A DNA stretch of 64,000 nucleotides, taken from NCBI RefSeq assembly GCF_026013545.1, contig NZ_JAPDOG010000016.1, positions 1 through 64,000 of the forward strand, written 5' to 3'. The notes under the pieces are model-generated. The model did not search any database and had not been told where the DNA came from. It saw only the letters and a list, made by a program, of their open reading frames with translations. This document shows positions 7,497 through 17,787 of this stretch, piece by piece. The DNA comes from Defluviimonas salinarum. GTDB lineage: Bacteria > Pseudomonadota > Alphaproteobacteria > Rhodobacterales > Rhodobacteraceae. A program made the translations under genes and the position numbers. Within the stretch, counting starts at the first letter, position 1, and each line of letters starts with the position of its first letter.

Positions 7497-9497
7497 TTGA
7501 CGAGACGCAACCGCCTTCACCTCCGGCTTCTGGGTCCGCTATCGGCCACAAGCGGCGACGGGACGCCCGTATCCTTCCCGACGCAGAAATCCCAGGCGCT
7601 GCTGGCAATGATCGCGCTGGCCGGACCCGGCGGGCTGCACCGCGACACCTCGGCCGACCTCTTGTGGAGCCGCAGCGGCCAGACGCAGGCGCGCACCAAT
7701 CTCCGCCAATCGCTCGCGAGCCTGCGCAGGGCGCTTGGCGCGGATGCCGATGTCATCGAAACCCGGGGGCCGATGCTCGGGCTGCGGTTCGATGCGGTCG
7801 ACCTGGATATCGACGCGCTCGGCAAGGATGCCCCGCCGCGAACCGCCGGGCAGCGGCTCGACCACCTCGCGGCGGCGTCGACGCTGCTTTCCGGGCTGTC
7901 GGTCAACGAGCCGCCGTTCGAGGACTGGTTGACGGCCGAACGCGCGAGGGTCGCAGCCCTCGTGACGTCGGAACTCGCCCAGATCGCCGAGGCGCTGATC
8001 GGCACGGAGAACCTCTCCGGCGCGTCCACGGCGGCCCGCAAGCTCCTTGAGCTCGACGAGTTCAACGAAGCGGCGCATCGGCTGGTGCTGCGGATCCTCC
8101 ACGCGCAGGGGGAAATCGCCTCGGCGCTGCGACACTACGAGGCGATGCGCGACCTGTTCTCGGATGAGCTCGGCATTCAGCCGGGACCGGCAACCACCGC
8201 CTTGATCGGGCGCATCCGGACGGGCGCCGACGGTCCATCCACCTCCGACACCCCGGCGCGACCGATGGTCGAAGCCGCCAAGCCTCGCGACAAGCCCTCG
8301 GTCGCGGTGCTGCCGTTCACCAACATGAGCGGCGATCCCGAACAGGACTACTTCAGCGACGGGATTACCGAGGACATCATCACCGGCCTGTCGCGGTTCC
8401 GGACCCTGTTCGTCGTCGCGCGCCATTCCTCGTTCGCGTTCCGCGACGAGAATCTCGGGGTCCGGGAAATCGGCCAGAGGCTCGGCGTCCAGTATGTGGT
8501 CGAGGGCAGCGTGCGCCGCGCCGGAAGCAAGGTCCGCATCTCCGCGCAGCTTGCCGATGCCCTGACCGGCAACCATGTCTGGGCGGAGCGCTATGACCGG
8601 GAGCTCGACGACATCTTCGCCGTGCAGGACGAGGTCACGCGCAGCATCGTCGCCGTCCTGCCCGGACGGGTGCAGGAGGACGTGGCCGAACGCGCCTCGC
8701 GGATGCCGACGGAGAACATGAAGGCCTACGAATACATGCTCAGGGGCAAGTCGCTGCGCGACGGGCTGAATGCCGAGGACACCGCCGAGGCCCGCGAGCT
8801 GTTCAACAAGGCGCTGGAGCTCGACCCGCGCTACGCCCGCGCCTACATGTACCTCGCGGATACCTATGTCGTCGATGGATGGCTCGGCCTGGCCGAGGAG
8901 GGCGCCTCGGGCAAGTCGCTCGCGCTGTCGCGCAAGGGGGCCGGGCTCGACAACACCGACGTCTATATCCAGGACCAGCTCGGCTACGCATTCCTGTGCG
9001 AGGGGCTCTGGGACGAGGCCGAGGTCCAGTTCGACAAGACCCTGTCGAAGATCGTGAACGAGGCGGAATCGATGGCCTGGTGCGGCTATGCGTTCCTGCT
9101 TCTCGGCCGGCGCGAGAAAGCACGCGAGGTCGTGCTCGAGGCGATCCGGCTCGATCCGATGCATTCGCCCTCGATCGACTGGATCCTCGGCCAGATCCAC
9201 TTCTTCGCGGGCGACTACGGGGAGGTCGTGCAGGTGCTGATCGGCGAGGCGCTTCTCAATTCGCTCGCCCATGCCTTCCTGGTCAGCGCCTATGCCCATC
9301 TCGGCCAGACAGACGAGGCGGGAACGGCCCTGGCGGAGTTCATCCGCATGCGGCGACGGGAATTCGCGAGCCGGAACATCGCCATAGAGAACGATACGGT
9401 CGAGAGCCTCGCCGGCGCCTACCGGGCGATGTGGCGCGACCCGAGCGATTGGGAGCATCTAGTGGGCGGGCTCAGGAAGGCCGGGCTGCCGGACTGA
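7497..9497 (+). CDS. SARP/BTAD-type regulator with TolB-like domain and TPR repeats
   Basis: The 666-residue protein begins with TTG. Residues 1-95 form an OmpR-like winged helix (LRLLGPLSA...TNLRQSLASLRRALG). The bacterial transcriptional activator (BTAD) helical domain follows to about 240, ending in FSDELGIQPGP. Residues 265-385 match the TolB_N/FlgO-like module (SVAVLPFTNMSGDPEQDYF, then a VEGSVRRAG segment). The rest is TPR-like helices (AYEYMLRGK, LELDPRYARAYMYLADTY). The same N-terminal layout occurs in CadC/SARP-like regulators and in TPR proteins linked to adenylate cyclases, but there is no cyclase domain here. Its target is unknown; the small divergent gene at 7153-7350 is a candidate. 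Confidence 0.8.
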   Translation: MTRRNRLHLRLLGPLSATSGDGTPVSFPTQKSQALLAMIALAGPGGLHRDTSADLLWSRSGQTQARTNLRQSLASLRRALGADADVIETRGPMLGLRFDAVDLDIDALGKDAPPRTAGQRLDHLAAASTLLSGLSVNEPPFEDWLTAERARVAALVTSELAQIAEALIGTENLSGASTAARKLLELDEFNEAAHRLVLRILHAQGEIASALRHYEAMRDLFSDELGIQPGPATTALIGRIRTGADGPSTSDTPARPMVEAAKPRDKPSVAVLPFTNMSGDPEQDYFSDGITEDIITGLSRFRTLFVVARHSSFAFRDENLGVREIGQRLGVQYVVEGSVRRAGSKVRISAQLADALTGNHVWAERYDRELDDIFAVQDEVTRSIVAVLPGRVQEDVAERASRMPTENMKAYEYMLRGKSLRDGLNAEDTAEARELFNKALELDPRYARAYMYLADTYVVDGWLGLAEEGASGKSLALSRKGAGLDNTDVYIQDQLGYAFLCEGLWDEAEVQFDKTLSKIVNEAESMAWCGYAFLLLGRREKAREVVLEAIRLDPMHSPSIDWILGQIHFFAGDYGEVVQVLIGEALLNSLAHAFLVSAYAHLGQTDEAGTALAEFIRMRRREFASRNIAIENDTVESLAGAYRAMWRDPSDWEHLVGGLRKAGLPD

Positions 9498-9798
9498 ACG
9501 CGGCGGCTGTGATGCGCTGAGAATCAAGAGTGTGTCAGCACATCGTGTTGGTCCGCTTCGAGACCAAACCCGCCGTACGCTCTCGCCACAGCGAACTTCT
9601 GCTGCCCGCCCTCGCGCGACCGTCATGCTGACTGCGCCGAACGGACTCTCGCCGCACTGCCCCACCGTTCTGCGGGGCGAAGCGAGTAGCTGTCCTCCGC
9701 ATCCTCGCTCCAAGCACAACCGCCTCCGTTGCGGCGTCACGAACACTGCTTGAATTGGTCCGTTTTTTTCCGCCGGTGATTGGCCGGGAGCGACTGAT
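9498..9798. other. Intergenic stretch without recognisable gene
   Basis: About 300 bases lie between two convergent genes. Short open frames occur on both strands, but none has a ribosome binding site or a recognisable protein. A run of seven Ts (9763-9769) precedes the 3' end of the minus-strand flavoprotein gene, without a convincing hairpin. Confidence 0.4.
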
Positions 9799-11067
9799 CT
9801 AATTGCTCCTGAGAACCATTTCTACGTGGTTGACCATGCGCTCCGCATCCGGGGCGGCGGCAAGGATTGTGCCGGAACGACGGGAAACGGAATAGGGCAC
9901 GCCTGCGATGCAAAGCCCGGCAACGCGGGTAAGCCCGCCAGATTCAATAGGGGCGCCTCGATTGTCCAGTACGGCGGGCACCCGCAGGAAAGTGTAGTCA
10001 CCCCGCACGCCTGTGCACCAAACCACTGATCCGACGCTCTGCGTCAGGTCAAGTTCCAGTATCGCCGGATCGGGGAGAGTCGGCACTACGGTCTCGGCAG
10101 GATCCGTTCGGGCCGCCGGTGCCATGATGCCATTGGCCGTCAGCCACGCATCGATCCGTGCCTTCGTCTCCGCGGCAGTCGTGTCCCCAAAGGCGACATT
10201 GACGCTCACATCTGAGTCGAAGTGCGCCCTGCCTGCGTCGATAGCAGTCAGTCGTCCTAGCAGTTGCACGCCCTGTGCGCTCAGTGACTGTAGGCTGATC
10301 GTGTGGTCGGCACCAACCAGCGCTCGCGTCGGAATCGGGCCCGCTGCCAGCAAATTGGCCTTCGGTATGTCCATGATGCCGGTGTCGACCATCCATGCCA
10401 TACTGTGGCGGCCGCGATAGCTGTGGGTCTGCCGCGCCACGCGGCTCGTCGAGAGATAGACTTCGCGGCCGGCCCGGATAAGGTCCTCGGCGATTTGACC
10501 ACCCGATTGGCCGCTTCCGACCACCAGCACCGCGCCTTCGGGCATTGACGTGGGATTGCGGTAGCTCGTCGCGTCGTATTGTGCCACGGCGTCCGGGACG
10601 TTGGCTGCCAGCGCAGGACGGACGGCCACGTTCTGATCACCGCTGGCGACGACGACACATCGGGACAGCACCGTCTCCCTGTCCAACTCGATACGATAAC
10701 CGCGCCCGTGCGGCTCGATCCTGCGCACTTCCCGGCCACACTCGACCGGCAGACCCCGACGTCCCGCGTAATCTTGCATGAGGGCGATGAATTCCGCGAC
10801 GGGCATGGCACCGTCAGGGTCGCCGCTGGTGTCGCGTTCGCCCGGCATGACGGTCTGATGCCTTGGAGTGTTTATTCTAAAGGAGTCCCACCTCTGGGTG
10901 CGCCAGGTCTCGGCAATACGGTGTCGTTCGAACAGGCGATGCTGGATGCCCCGGGCGGTCAGTTCACCGCTGACGGCTAGCCCAGCCCAGCCGCCACCGA
11001 CCACGATGCACTCGAGCGCGCCGCCGCGAATCTCGTATCTCCCCCATATGGCGAGAGACCATATCAT
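9799..11067 (-). CDS. Flavin-containing monooxygenase-like NAD(P)/FAD oxidoreductase
   Basis: From the ATG at 11067 the protein has 422 residues. An FAD-binding motif sits near the start (CIVVGGGWAGLAVSGEL). A second dinucleotide site near the middle (VLVVGSGQSGGQIAEDL) would bind NADPH, as in CzcO/FMO-type flavoproteins. The frame is open upstream to 11295, but the added 76 residues have no domain character and would run over the cysK promoter region, so the shorter form is given. Codon use is less GC3-biased than in the neighbours, hinting at acquisition. It is divergent from cysK. The substrate is unknown. Confidence 0.72.
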   Translation of the reverse strand: MIWSLAIWGRYEIRGGALECIVVGGGWAGLAVSGELTARGIQHRLFERHRIAETWRTQRWDSFRINTPRHQTVMPGERDTSGDPDGAMPVAEFIALMQDYAGRRGLPVECGREVRRIEPHGRGYRIELDRETVLSRCVVVASGDQNVAVRPALAANVPDAVAQYDATSYRNPTSMPEGAVLVVGSGQSGGQIAEDLIRAGREVYLSTSRVARQTHSYRGRHSMAWMVDTGIMDIPKANLLAAGPIPTRALVGADHTISLQSLSAQGVQLLGRLTAIDAGRAHFDSDVSVNVAFGDTTAAETKARIDAWLTANGIMAPAARTDPAETVVPTLPDPAILELDLTQSVGSVVWCTGVRGDYTFLRVPAVLDNRGAPIESGGLTRVAGLCIAGVPYSVSRRSGTILAAAPDAERMVNHVEMVLRSN

Positions 11068-11311
11068 CCATTCTTGAGTGCAGGTGTTCCGAAATGCGGC
11101 CCCAAACGCTGGCTGGTCAAATGACCGCTCCGTCCCGCAATGCGGACCAACAGGATTTGCGGATCTGTCGAACATCAATGGGTTGCGCCGGTCGGTCGAG
11201 CAACCGGGAAACCGATACTGAAAAGACCGGGTGAGGATTCCGGCGGGGCTGGTATAGTCACGGGGTCCGACCGGGGCTTCGGGCCCCGACCACATAACTC
11301 AGGGGGGATAC

Positions 11312-12382
11312 ATGGCCATCAGAACAACCAACGGCAGGGGCCGCCTTTTCGACAGCGTTCTCGACACGATCGGCGATACGCCGGTGATCCGGGTGAACAA
11401 CCTCGGGCCGGACCATGTGACGATGTACGTCAAGGCCGAGGCCTTCAACCCCGCCGCCTCGGTCAAGGACCGGCTCGCGGTGAACATCATCGAGGCCGCC
11501 GAGCGCGAGGGCAAGATCAAGCCCGGCCAGACCGTGGTCGAGGCGACCTCGGGCAATACCGGGATCGGGCTTGCGATGGTCTGCGCGGCCAAGGGCTATC
11601 CGCTCGTGGTGACCATGGCCGACAGTTTCTCGGTCGAGCGGCGGCGGCTGATGCGGATACTCGGCGCCAAGGTGGTGCTGACGCCGCGCACCGAGAAGGG
11701 CACCGGCATGTACAACAAGGCGGTGGAGCTCGCCGAAAAGCACGGCTGGTTCCTCGCCCGCCAGTTCGAGACCGCGGCCAACGCCGATATCCACGAGGCG
11801 ACCACCGCCCGCGAGATCCTCGGCGATTTCGCGGGCAAGCGGCTCGACTACTTCGTCACCGGCTACGGCACCGGCGGGACGCTGACCGGGGTGGGCCGGG
11901 TGCTGCGCAACGAGCGGCCCGAGGTCAAGTTCATCCTCTCCGAACCCGCGAATGCCGCGCTTGTTTCTTCCGGCACCAAGCAGGAGCGCGGGGCCGACGG
12001 ATCGCCGGCCGCGAGCCACCCGGCCTTCGAGCCGCATCCGATCCAGGGCTGGACGCCGGACTTCATCCCACTCGTGCTGCAGGAGGCGCTCGACAAGGGC
12101 TTCTATGACGAGCTGATCCCGGTTCCCGGTCCCGAGGGCGTCGCCTGGGCCAGGAAGCTCGCCCAGAAGGAAGGGATCTTCACCGGGATTTCCGGCGGCT
12201 CCACCTTCGCGGTCGCGATGCGGATCGCCGAGAAGGCGGCGCCGGGGTCGGTGATCCTCGCGATGCTGCCCGATACCGGCGAGCGGTATCTGACGACACC
12301 GCTCTTCGAGGGCATTCCCGAGGACATGGACGAGGAGGAGCGGCAGATCTCGCTCTCCACACCGGGCTACCACATGCCCTGA
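11312..12382 (+). CDS. cysK: Cysteine synthase A, long variant
   Basis: O-acetylserine sulfhydrylase is a pyridoxal-phosphate enzyme that makes cysteine from O-acetylserine and sulfide. The PLP lysine is in NPAASVKDRLA, the substrate loop is TSGNTGIG, and the phosphate-binding loop is GTGGTLTG. SGGSTFA also fits the family. At 356 residues it exceeds the common 310-320 form, with an insert and a C-terminal extension (MDEEERQISLS) seen in alphaproteobacterial variants. A strong ribosome binding site (AGGGGGGA) precedes the ATG. It stands alone between the divergent flavoprotein gene and the exported protein gene at 12480. Confidence 0.9.
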   Translation: MAIRTTNGRGRLFDSVLDTIGDTPVIRVNNLGPDHVTMYVKAEAFNPAASVKDRLAVNIIEAAEREGKIKPGQTVVEATSGNTGIGLAMVCAAKGYPLVVTMADSFSVERRRLMRILGAKVVLTPRTEKGTGMYNKAVELAEKHGWFLARQFETAANADIHEATTAREILGDFAGKRLDYFVTGYGTGGTLTGVGRVLRNERPEVKFILSEPANAALVSSGTKQERGADGSPAASHPAFEPHPIQGWTPDFIPLVLQEALDKGFYDELIPVPGPEGVAWARKLAQKEGIFTGISGGSTFAVAMRIAEKAAPGSVILAMLPDTGERYLTTPLFEGIPEDMDEEERQISLSTPGYHMP

Positions 12383-12479
12383 ACCCGCCGGGAAGCTCCG
12401 GCGACGGCGGTGGCGATCCGTGCTATCATGCCGGATCGCCGCGGCTTGTTCGCGGCGCGGCACCGACACGGGGAGCGAC

Positions 12480-13181
12480 ATGGGCCACCCGATCTGGCTT
12501 CGGACAACGCTGGCCCTCGCGCTGGCTTTCGGGGCGCCGGATGGCGCCGCGGCCTGTCGGCTGGCGTTGGTTCTGGCGATGGATGTCTCGAAAAGCGTCG
12601 ACGGGCGTGACTACAGGCTCCAGTTCGGCGGCCTTGCGGCGGCGCTGCGTGACCCCGATGTCCGCGCCACGATCCTCGAACCGGACGAGCCGGTCGCCAT
12701 CACCGTCTTCGAGTGGAGCGATGCGACCCACCACGAAGTGATCGCCGACTGGACGCTGGCGGAGACCGGGGCCGACCTCGACGGGATCGCCGCGCGGCTC
12801 GACCGGCATGAGCGTACCGGCCGGGGCCGGCGCACCGCCGTCGGCTCGGCGCTGGAATTCGCTCATGCGGAGCTTGCCAGGATGCCGGATTGCGCGCGGC
12901 AGACGATCGACCTGTCGAGCGACGGCTACAACAACCGTGGACCGGAGCCTGAAGCCGTCTACCTTGTGCGCGACTTCGATTCCACGACGGTGAACGCGCT
13001 GGTAATCGGCGGCCGGGCCCGGCCAGAACTCATGCGCTATTACGAGACGCGAGTGATCAGAGGCGTCGGCGCCTTCGCGATTCCGACTTGGGATTTCTCC
13101 GACTACAAGACCGCCATCCGCGAAAAGCTGCTGCGGGAACTCGCGCCCGCAGCGGTCGTCGCGTCAGCGCCCACGGACTGA
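12480..13181 (+). CDS. Exported DUF1194 / VWA-like protein
   Basis: The protein has 233 residues from the ATG at 12480, chosen for the GGGGAGCGAC ribosome binding site and because it gives a clean signal peptide (TTLALALAFGAPDGAAA). The mature part starts with a von Willebrand A-type MIDAS sequence (AMDVSKSVDG, the DxSxS pattern). It continues with TAVGSALEFA and IDLSSDGYNN, as in DUF1194 proteins. These are periplasmic or surface proteins of unknown function. It converges on the DUF4239 gene with a 14-base gap. Confidence 0.8.
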   Translation: MGHPIWLRTTLALALAFGAPDGAAACRLALVLAMDVSKSVDGRDYRLQFGGLAAALRDPDVRATILEPDEPVAITVFEWSDATHHEVIADWTLAETGADLDGIAARLDRHERTGRGRRTAVGSALEFAHAELARMPDCARQTIDLSSDGYNNRGPEPEAVYLVRDFDSTTVNALVIGGRARPELMRYYETRVIRGVGAFAIPTWDFSDYKTAIREKLLRELAPAAVVASAPTD

Positions 13182-13195
13182 ACCGGACGAGCGGC

Positions 13196-13963
13196 TCATC
13201 CGTCGCCGATCTCGGTTTCGAGCAGGCGCTCGAACGCGACCGGCGCCAGCGCGCCCGGGGCCGAGAACGGGTCGGAGATCGCGTAGATGATGAACATCAC
13301 GATGCCGCTGAAGCCGCCATATACACTGAGCAGCATCAGGTGCAGCCGGGTTGGCGAGAAGATAAAATAGGGCAGCGTCACCAGCACCACGCCTGAAAGC
13401 GCCGCGAACCAGAAGAGCCCGTTCGGGGAGTTGAGCGCGCTGTTCTCGCGCTCCTGCCGCAGCGTGGCGATGGCCTGCGCCCGGTCGATCATATGGTGCC
13501 TGAGCGCCTCCTCGCGCGGTGTACTAGGCACGAGGTCGAGCACCGCTTGATAGACGATCTCACGCAGGCGCCAGCCCTCGGGCGCGAGCCGGTCGGATTC
13601 CGCGAGAAGCGGCCATTCCTCGTCGACCACCACCCGCACATAGGCCGAGAGCGCGGCATGGACCTCGCCCTCGCTTTCGGCGCCATAGCGGTGGATGTCG
13701 TTATAGATGTCGGCGATCGCCGTGGCCTCGTCGACGAGGTCGTTGCGCACGAGATTATAGTTCTGGATCTCCTGCGCGAAGATCAGGGCGAGGATCAGGC
13801 CGTGCAGCGCCGAGACCCGGAAGATCACCGACCCGGCGAGATCCTGGGTTTCAGAGCCGTAGTCGCCGCCAACGATGGCGCGCATCGCGGAATAGGCAAG
13901 GAGTGCGACAGCGATCGTGCCGAAAACGAACAGTGCGCCGACACCCAACGTCATCGGATCCAT
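13196..13963 (-). CDS. DUF4239 (bestrophin-like) membrane protein
   Basis: The 255-residue protein has one membrane helix at the N-terminus (LGVGALFVFGTIAVALLAYSA), a second hydrophobic stretch (VSALHGLILALIF), a soluble helical middle of about 110 residues, and two C-terminal helices (FWFAALSGVVLVTLPYFIF and LLSVYGGFSGIVMFIIYA). The motif DLAGSVIFRVSALHGLILAL and the alternating layout match DUF4239, which resembles bestrophin channels. Its transport role is unknown. It appears to be transcribed alone. Confidence 0.75.
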   Translation of the reverse strand: MDPMTLGVGALFVFGTIAVALLAYSAMRAIVGGDYGSETQDLAGSVIFRVSALHGLILALIFAQEIQNYNLVRNDLVDEATAIADIYNDIHRYGAESEGEVHAALSAYVRVVVDEEWPLLAESDRLAPEGWRLREIVYQAVLDLVPSTPREEALRHHMIDRAQAIATLRQERENSALNSPNGLFWFAALSGVVLVTLPYFIFSPTRLHLMLLSVYGGFSGIVMFIIYAISDPFSAPGALAPVAFERLLETEIGDG

Positions 13964-14046
13964 GGCGGGCGGCTCCCTTCACATTCACATCGATGAATGA
14001 AGCTAACCGCATGTTTTCCCATGCGTCCAACAAAAAGGATCGCGGA

Positions 14047-15078
14047 TCAGTCTCCCGCGCCCCAGGTATCCTTGAGCCGGTAGCCCTGCGGCCAGGGATC
14101 GTCGGGGTCGAGCAGGTGCTGGTGGATGCCGGTGATCCAGCCGCGGCCGCTGATCTCGGGCACGATGGCGGGCCGGCCGGCGACGTTCGCGAGCGCCGCG
14201 ATGCGCCCGGCGAAGGTGCTGTCGATGATCGAGCGCGCGGTGAGAGTCTGGCCCTCTGCCATCACGCCCTTCGCGTGAAGAACCGCCATCCGCGCCGAGA
14301 CGCCGGTGCCGGTCGGCGAGCGGTCGATCTTGCCGGGCTGGATCGCGACGGCGGAGCGGGCGGTGAAGCCGGTCGCGTCGGGTCCGAGCGGCCCGGCGAA
14401 AAGGCAAAAGGAGATATGATCCCAGTCGGGCCGCTCGGGATGGGCGAAGCCGAGCTGGGCGTTCGCGGCATTGGTGATGCGGGTGCCGAGCCGGGCGATG
14501 TCGCGCGCCTCGTCGGGCGCGATCTTCAGGCCCAGCGCCGCGGCGTCGACGATCACGAAGCTGTCGCCGCCGAAGGCGGTGTCGACCATGAGCGTGCCGA
14601 GCCCCTCGACCTCCAGCTTGGCATCCAGCCGGTCGGCGAAGGAGGGCAGGTTCCTGACCGTGATCCGCTCGGCCTTGCCATTCCGGCAGTCGGCGCGGAC
14701 CCGGACGAGGCCGCCGGGCGCTTCGAGCGTCAGTTCGGTCACGGGCTCGGTCATCGGCAGGATGCCGGAATCGAGAAGCACCGTCGCGACGCAGATCGAA
14801 TTCGAGCCGGACATGGGCGGCGTGTCCTCGGGCTCCATGATGATGAAACCCATCTGCGCTTGCGGATCCTTCGGCGGCACCAGCAGGTTGACATGGCGGA
14901 AGACCCCGCCCCTCGGCTCGTTCAGCACGAAGGCGCGCAAGGCCCCGTCCTCGGCGATGTGGCGGCGCTGGTCCCAGAGCGTGGCGCCGGGCGGCGGGGC
15001 CACGCCGCCGACGATGACGTCGCCGACCTCGCCCTCGGTATGGGCGGAGATGACGTGGATGGTCTTGGTGCTGCGCAT
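14047..15078 (-). CDS. Proline racemase superfamily protein with Ser/Thr catalytic pair
   Basis: This 343-residue protein is homologous to 4-hydroxyproline 2-epimerase and trans-3-hydroxy-L-proline dehydratase. The first catalytic position is Ser90 ([11 protein letters not shown]) and the second is Thr256 ([13 protein letters not shown]), where proline racemases and epimerases have Cys in both. Trans-3-hydroxyproline dehydratases usually keep one Cys and have Thr at the second. The pair here therefore lacks both thiols. The ATG at 15078 is used because the longer frame runs through the end of the upstream gene. It is the last gene of the hydroxyproline operon, 14 bases after the aconitase-X gene. 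The likely substrate is a 3-hydroxyproline isomer; the exact reaction is not settled by the sequence. Confidence 0.85.
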   Translation of the reverse strand: MRSTKTIHVISAHTEGEVGDVIVGGVAPPPGATLWDQRRHIAEDGALRAFVLNEPRGGVFRHVNLLVPPKDPQAQMGFIIMEPEDTPPMSGSNSICVATVLLDSGILPMTEPVTELTLEAPGGLVRVRADCRNGKAERITVRNLPSFADRLDAKLEVEGLGTLMVDTAFGGDSFVIVDAAALGLKIAPDEARDIARLGTRITNAANAQLGFAHPERPDWDHISFCLFAGPLGPDATGFTARSAVAIQPGKIDRSPTGTGVSARMAVLHAKGVMAEGQTLTARSIIDSTFAGRIAALANVAGRPAIVPEISGRGWITGIHQHLLDPDDPWPQGYRLKDTWGAGD

Positions 15079-15092
15079 CGGGGTCGTCCTTG

Positions 15093-16769
15093 TCAGGTGA
15101 GCCAGTCGGGCGGGGTGTCGGACGCCCTGCCGGTCAGCGCCGCCGCGACGCAATCGGCAAGGCTGCCGAAGCGGACGGCGCGGCCGGAGAGCGCCGGGGC
15201 GTAATGGGCGTATTTGCCGGAATTGGTCATCAGCGTGCGGGCGGCCGGCGGAAAGACCGGTTCGGAAATCGAGCACCAGCAAAGGTCGGGCACGATGCGG
15301 ATGCCCGCCGCTTCGAGCCGGCCGAGCGTGCCGTCGGCCCGGGTTGCGGCGAGCGTGTCCCGGCCGAGGGTCACGATCGCGGCGGTGCCGGGATGGCAGT
15401 GGCGCCCGTCGACAAGATCAGCCAGTTTCCGGCATTCGGCGGCGGAGAAATGCGGCGAACCGAAGGCGACGAGGTCGACCTCGCTGGGGCCGGAGTTGAA
15501 CTTTGCCCAGCTGCGGGCGAGGTCGGCGCGGGTGATCCGCACCGTGTCGGCGCCGGGCGCGGGGGCAAGCCCGGCCTCGGGCGTGATCCCCGCGACATGC
15601 AGCATCGGCGCGGCCGACGTGGTGCCGAAGGCGGCGCAGAGCGCCTTAAGGTCATCGGTGGAGGGGGTCGTGCCCTCGAGCCCGGCCAGGAGCGGGATGC
15701 GGTCGGGCGCGAGACGCCCCGCGAGATAGCCGAGCATCGGCCAGAGCGCATCGTCATGCGCCTCGGGCAGCTCCACCCGGATCACGCGGCCAGCGCGGCG
15801 GTTCTCTTCGAGATAGACGCCCGAGAGCGGTGCCCGACCGGTCAGCGCGATGCAGAGGTCGAGGAAGTCCGGGTGCTTCACGGTACGCGCGCCGAGCACC
15901 GTATTGGCGTAAAGGACGGCGTTGGACTCCGCCCAGGCAATGGCCTCGCCGGTCGCCGGGGCGGCGTCGAGCAGGTAGGGCGCGCAGGTGAAGCTCGGGG
16001 CGGCGCCCATCTCGACATAGGCATCGGCGAGCCGTGCTGCCGGATCGCCGAAGGCGGGCGGCACGCCCTGCGCGCGCCAGTTCGCGTGATCGACCGAGAT
16101 CGCGTTGGTCGTTGTCGGGATCCGCACCCGCGCACCCATCTCGGCCATGGTCCGGGCGAAAGTGAGATTGGCGGGGCTCGCGTAGATGCAGCCGTCGATA
16201 TGGGCGCGGGTCACGTCGATCAGCCCCGTCGCGCCTTGCACCGCGGCCATGGTGCAGATGATCTCCATCGCGAGCCGCGCCGCCTCGCCCTCCGCCCCCG
16301 CAAGCATGGCGTGGTCCCGCGACGTCAGCGCGAGATCACCCGCGAAGAGCGGCGTGACCGACAGCGACAGGCCCTCGGCCTCGATGTTGGTTCCAGTGAG
16401 CCGCGCCGCCGGTTTCGAGGCCAGCGCCGCGTAGCTGTCGGCATCGAGCCGGACAACGGCGAGCGGCCGATCATACATCCGCGCCGCGATGAGCGCGCCG
16501 AGGGTCAGGATGTCCTCGGCCTCGCGGAAGATCAGTGCGCCAGGGGCGTGGCCGCTCAGGGCCAGTTCCAGCAGCACGCCGCTGCCCGAGCAGGAGCCGC
16601 GGCTGGTCGGCATCATCACGATGCGGCCCGCAAGCGCCGTGCCGCAGGCCGGGTGGTGGGCGTCGATCACCCGCCCGGTAACGGGATCGACGCCGCCCCA
16701 GAAGCTCAACCCTTCGGCGAGCGCGACGACTGGACCTTCGGCCTTCGCGGCGATGATGCTCGTGGCCAT
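15093..16769 (-). CDS. lhpI: Aconitase X, cis-3-hydroxy-L-proline dehydratase
   Basis: The 558-residue protein is a single-chain aconitase X. The small swivel domain is at the N-terminus ([38 protein letters not shown]). The catalytic domain follows ([41 protein letters not shown]). Family members from Azospirillum and other bacteria dehydrate cis-3-hydroxy-L-proline. The ATG at 16769 is preferred over the GTG just before it because of its better distance from AAGGGA. It lies 16 bases after the epimerase gene in the same operon, which supports a role in hydroxyproline breakdown. Confidence 0.87.
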   Translation of the reverse strand: MATSIIAAKAEGPVVALAEGLSFWGGVDPVTGRVIDAHHPACGTALAGRIVMMPTSRGSCSGSGVLLELALSGHAPGALIFREAEDILTLGALIAARMYDRPLAVVRLDADSYAALASKPAARLTGTNIEAEGLSLSVTPLFAGDLALTSRDHAMLAGAEGEAARLAMEIICTMAAVQGATGLIDVTRAHIDGCIYASPANLTFARTMAEMGARVRIPTTTNAISVDHANWRAQGVPPAFGDPAARLADAYVEMGAAPSFTCAPYLLDAAPATGEAIAWAESNAVLYANTVLGARTVKHPDFLDLCIALTGRAPLSGVYLEENRRAGRVIRVELPEAHDDALWPMLGYLAGRLAPDRIPLLAGLEGTTPSTDDLKALCAAFGTTSAAPMLHVAGITPEAGLAPAPGADTVRITRADLARSWAKFNSGPSEVDLVAFGSPHFSAAECRKLADLVDGRHCHPGTAAIVTLGRDTLAATRADGTLGRLEAAGIRIVPDLCWCSISEPVFPPAARTLMTNSGKYAHYAPALSGRAVRFGSLADCVAAALTGRASDTPPDWLT

Positions 16770-16785
16770 CACGTATCCCTTTCGC

Positions 16786-17787
16786 TCAGGTCACGACGAA
16801 GCCATGCGCGAACGGGTCGCGGTCGTCGATGAAGATCGTGTTGTAGCCGGTGACCCGCGCCCAGCCGGCGATCGAGGGGATGATCGCGTCGCGCTCGCCG
16901 ACCTTCGTCCGCCCCTCGATCCGGCCCTTGAAGAGCGAGCCGATGATGCTTTCGTGGACGAAGTCCTCGCCCTCGCTGAGACGCCCCTGCGCCGCCCACT
17001 GCGCCATCCGCGCAGAGGTGCCGGTGCCGCAGGGCGAGCGGTCGATGGCCTTGTCGCCGTAGAAGACCGCGTTGCGGGCGGTGGCCTCGGCATGCTTCGG
17101 CGCGCCGGTCCAGAGGATGTGGGACAGCCCCTTGATCTCGGGTTTCTCGGGATGGGCGAACTCGTATTTCGCGTTCAGCGAGGCGCGCAGCTTCGGACTC
17201 CAGCCGACGAGATCAAGGGCCCGGTTGTCTTCGATGTCGCGGAAATTCGCCTGACTTTCGACAACGGCATAGAAGTTGCCGCCATAGGCGACATCGACGG
17301 TGATCTCGCCCAGACCCTCGACCTCGGCGGTCAGCCCCTCGGCGTGAAGGAAGGCGGGCACGTTCGTCAGCCGCACTTCCTCGACGAAGCGCCCCTCCTG
17401 CCGGTATTCGGCGATGACGAGCCCCGCCGGCGTGTCGAGCCGCAGGACGCCCGGCGTCTTGGGACTGACGAGACCGTTCTCGATGGCGGTCGTGACCGTG
17501 CCGATGGTGCCGTGGCCGCACATCGGCAGGCAGCCCGAGGTCTCGATGAACAGGACGCCGACGTCGCAATCCTCGCGCGTGGGCGGGTAGAGGATCGAAC
17601 CCGACATCTGGTCATGGCCGCGCGGCTCGAACATCAGCCCGGTGCGGATCCAGTCGTACTCGGCGAGGAAATGCGCGCGGCGCTCCAGCATGGTCGCGCC
17701 CTGAAGCTGCGGCGCGCCGCCGGCGACGAGGCGGACCGGGTTGCCGCAGGTATGGCCATCGATGCAGAGGAAGGTGTGGCTGGTCAT
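16786..17787 (-). CDS. lhpA: 4-hydroxyproline 2-epimerase
   Basis: The protein has 333 residues and belongs to the proline racemase superfamily. Both catalytic cysteines are present: Cys90 in [10 protein letters not shown] and Cys253 in [11 protein letters not shown]. This is the arrangement of enzymes that interconvert trans-4-hydroxy-L-proline and cis-4-hydroxy-D-proline. The start overlaps the stop of the dehydrogenase gene by four bases (ATGA). The neighbours carry out the next two steps, which makes the epimerase assignment firm relative to proline racemase. Confidence 0.9.
   Translation of the reverse strand: MTSHTFLCIDGHTCGNPVRLVAGGAPQLQGATMLERRAHFLAEYDWIRTGLMFEPRGHDQMSGSILYPPTREDCDVGVLFIETSGCLPMCGHGTIGTVTTAIENGLVSPKTPGVLRLDTPAGLVIAEYRQEGRFVEEVRLTNVPAFLHAEGLTAEVEGLGEITVDVAYGGNFYAVVESQANFRDIEDNRALDLVGWSPKLRASLNAKYEFAHPEKPEIKGLSHILWTGAPKHAEATARNAVFYGDKAIDRSPCGTGTSARMAQWAAQGRLSEGEDFVHESIIGSLFKGRIEGRTKVGERDAIIPSIAGWARVTGYNTIFIDDRDPFAHGFVVT

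Noticed and set aside
9532-9753. Possible 73-codon gene between the BTAD regulator and the flavoprotein
   Set aside because: No ribosome binding site, no recognisable protein features, and a competing frame of similar length on the other strand.
11068-11295. N-terminal extension of the FMO-like protein
   Set aside because: The 76 extra residues have no domain character and precede the FAD motif by far more than usual; they would also cover the cysK upstream region.
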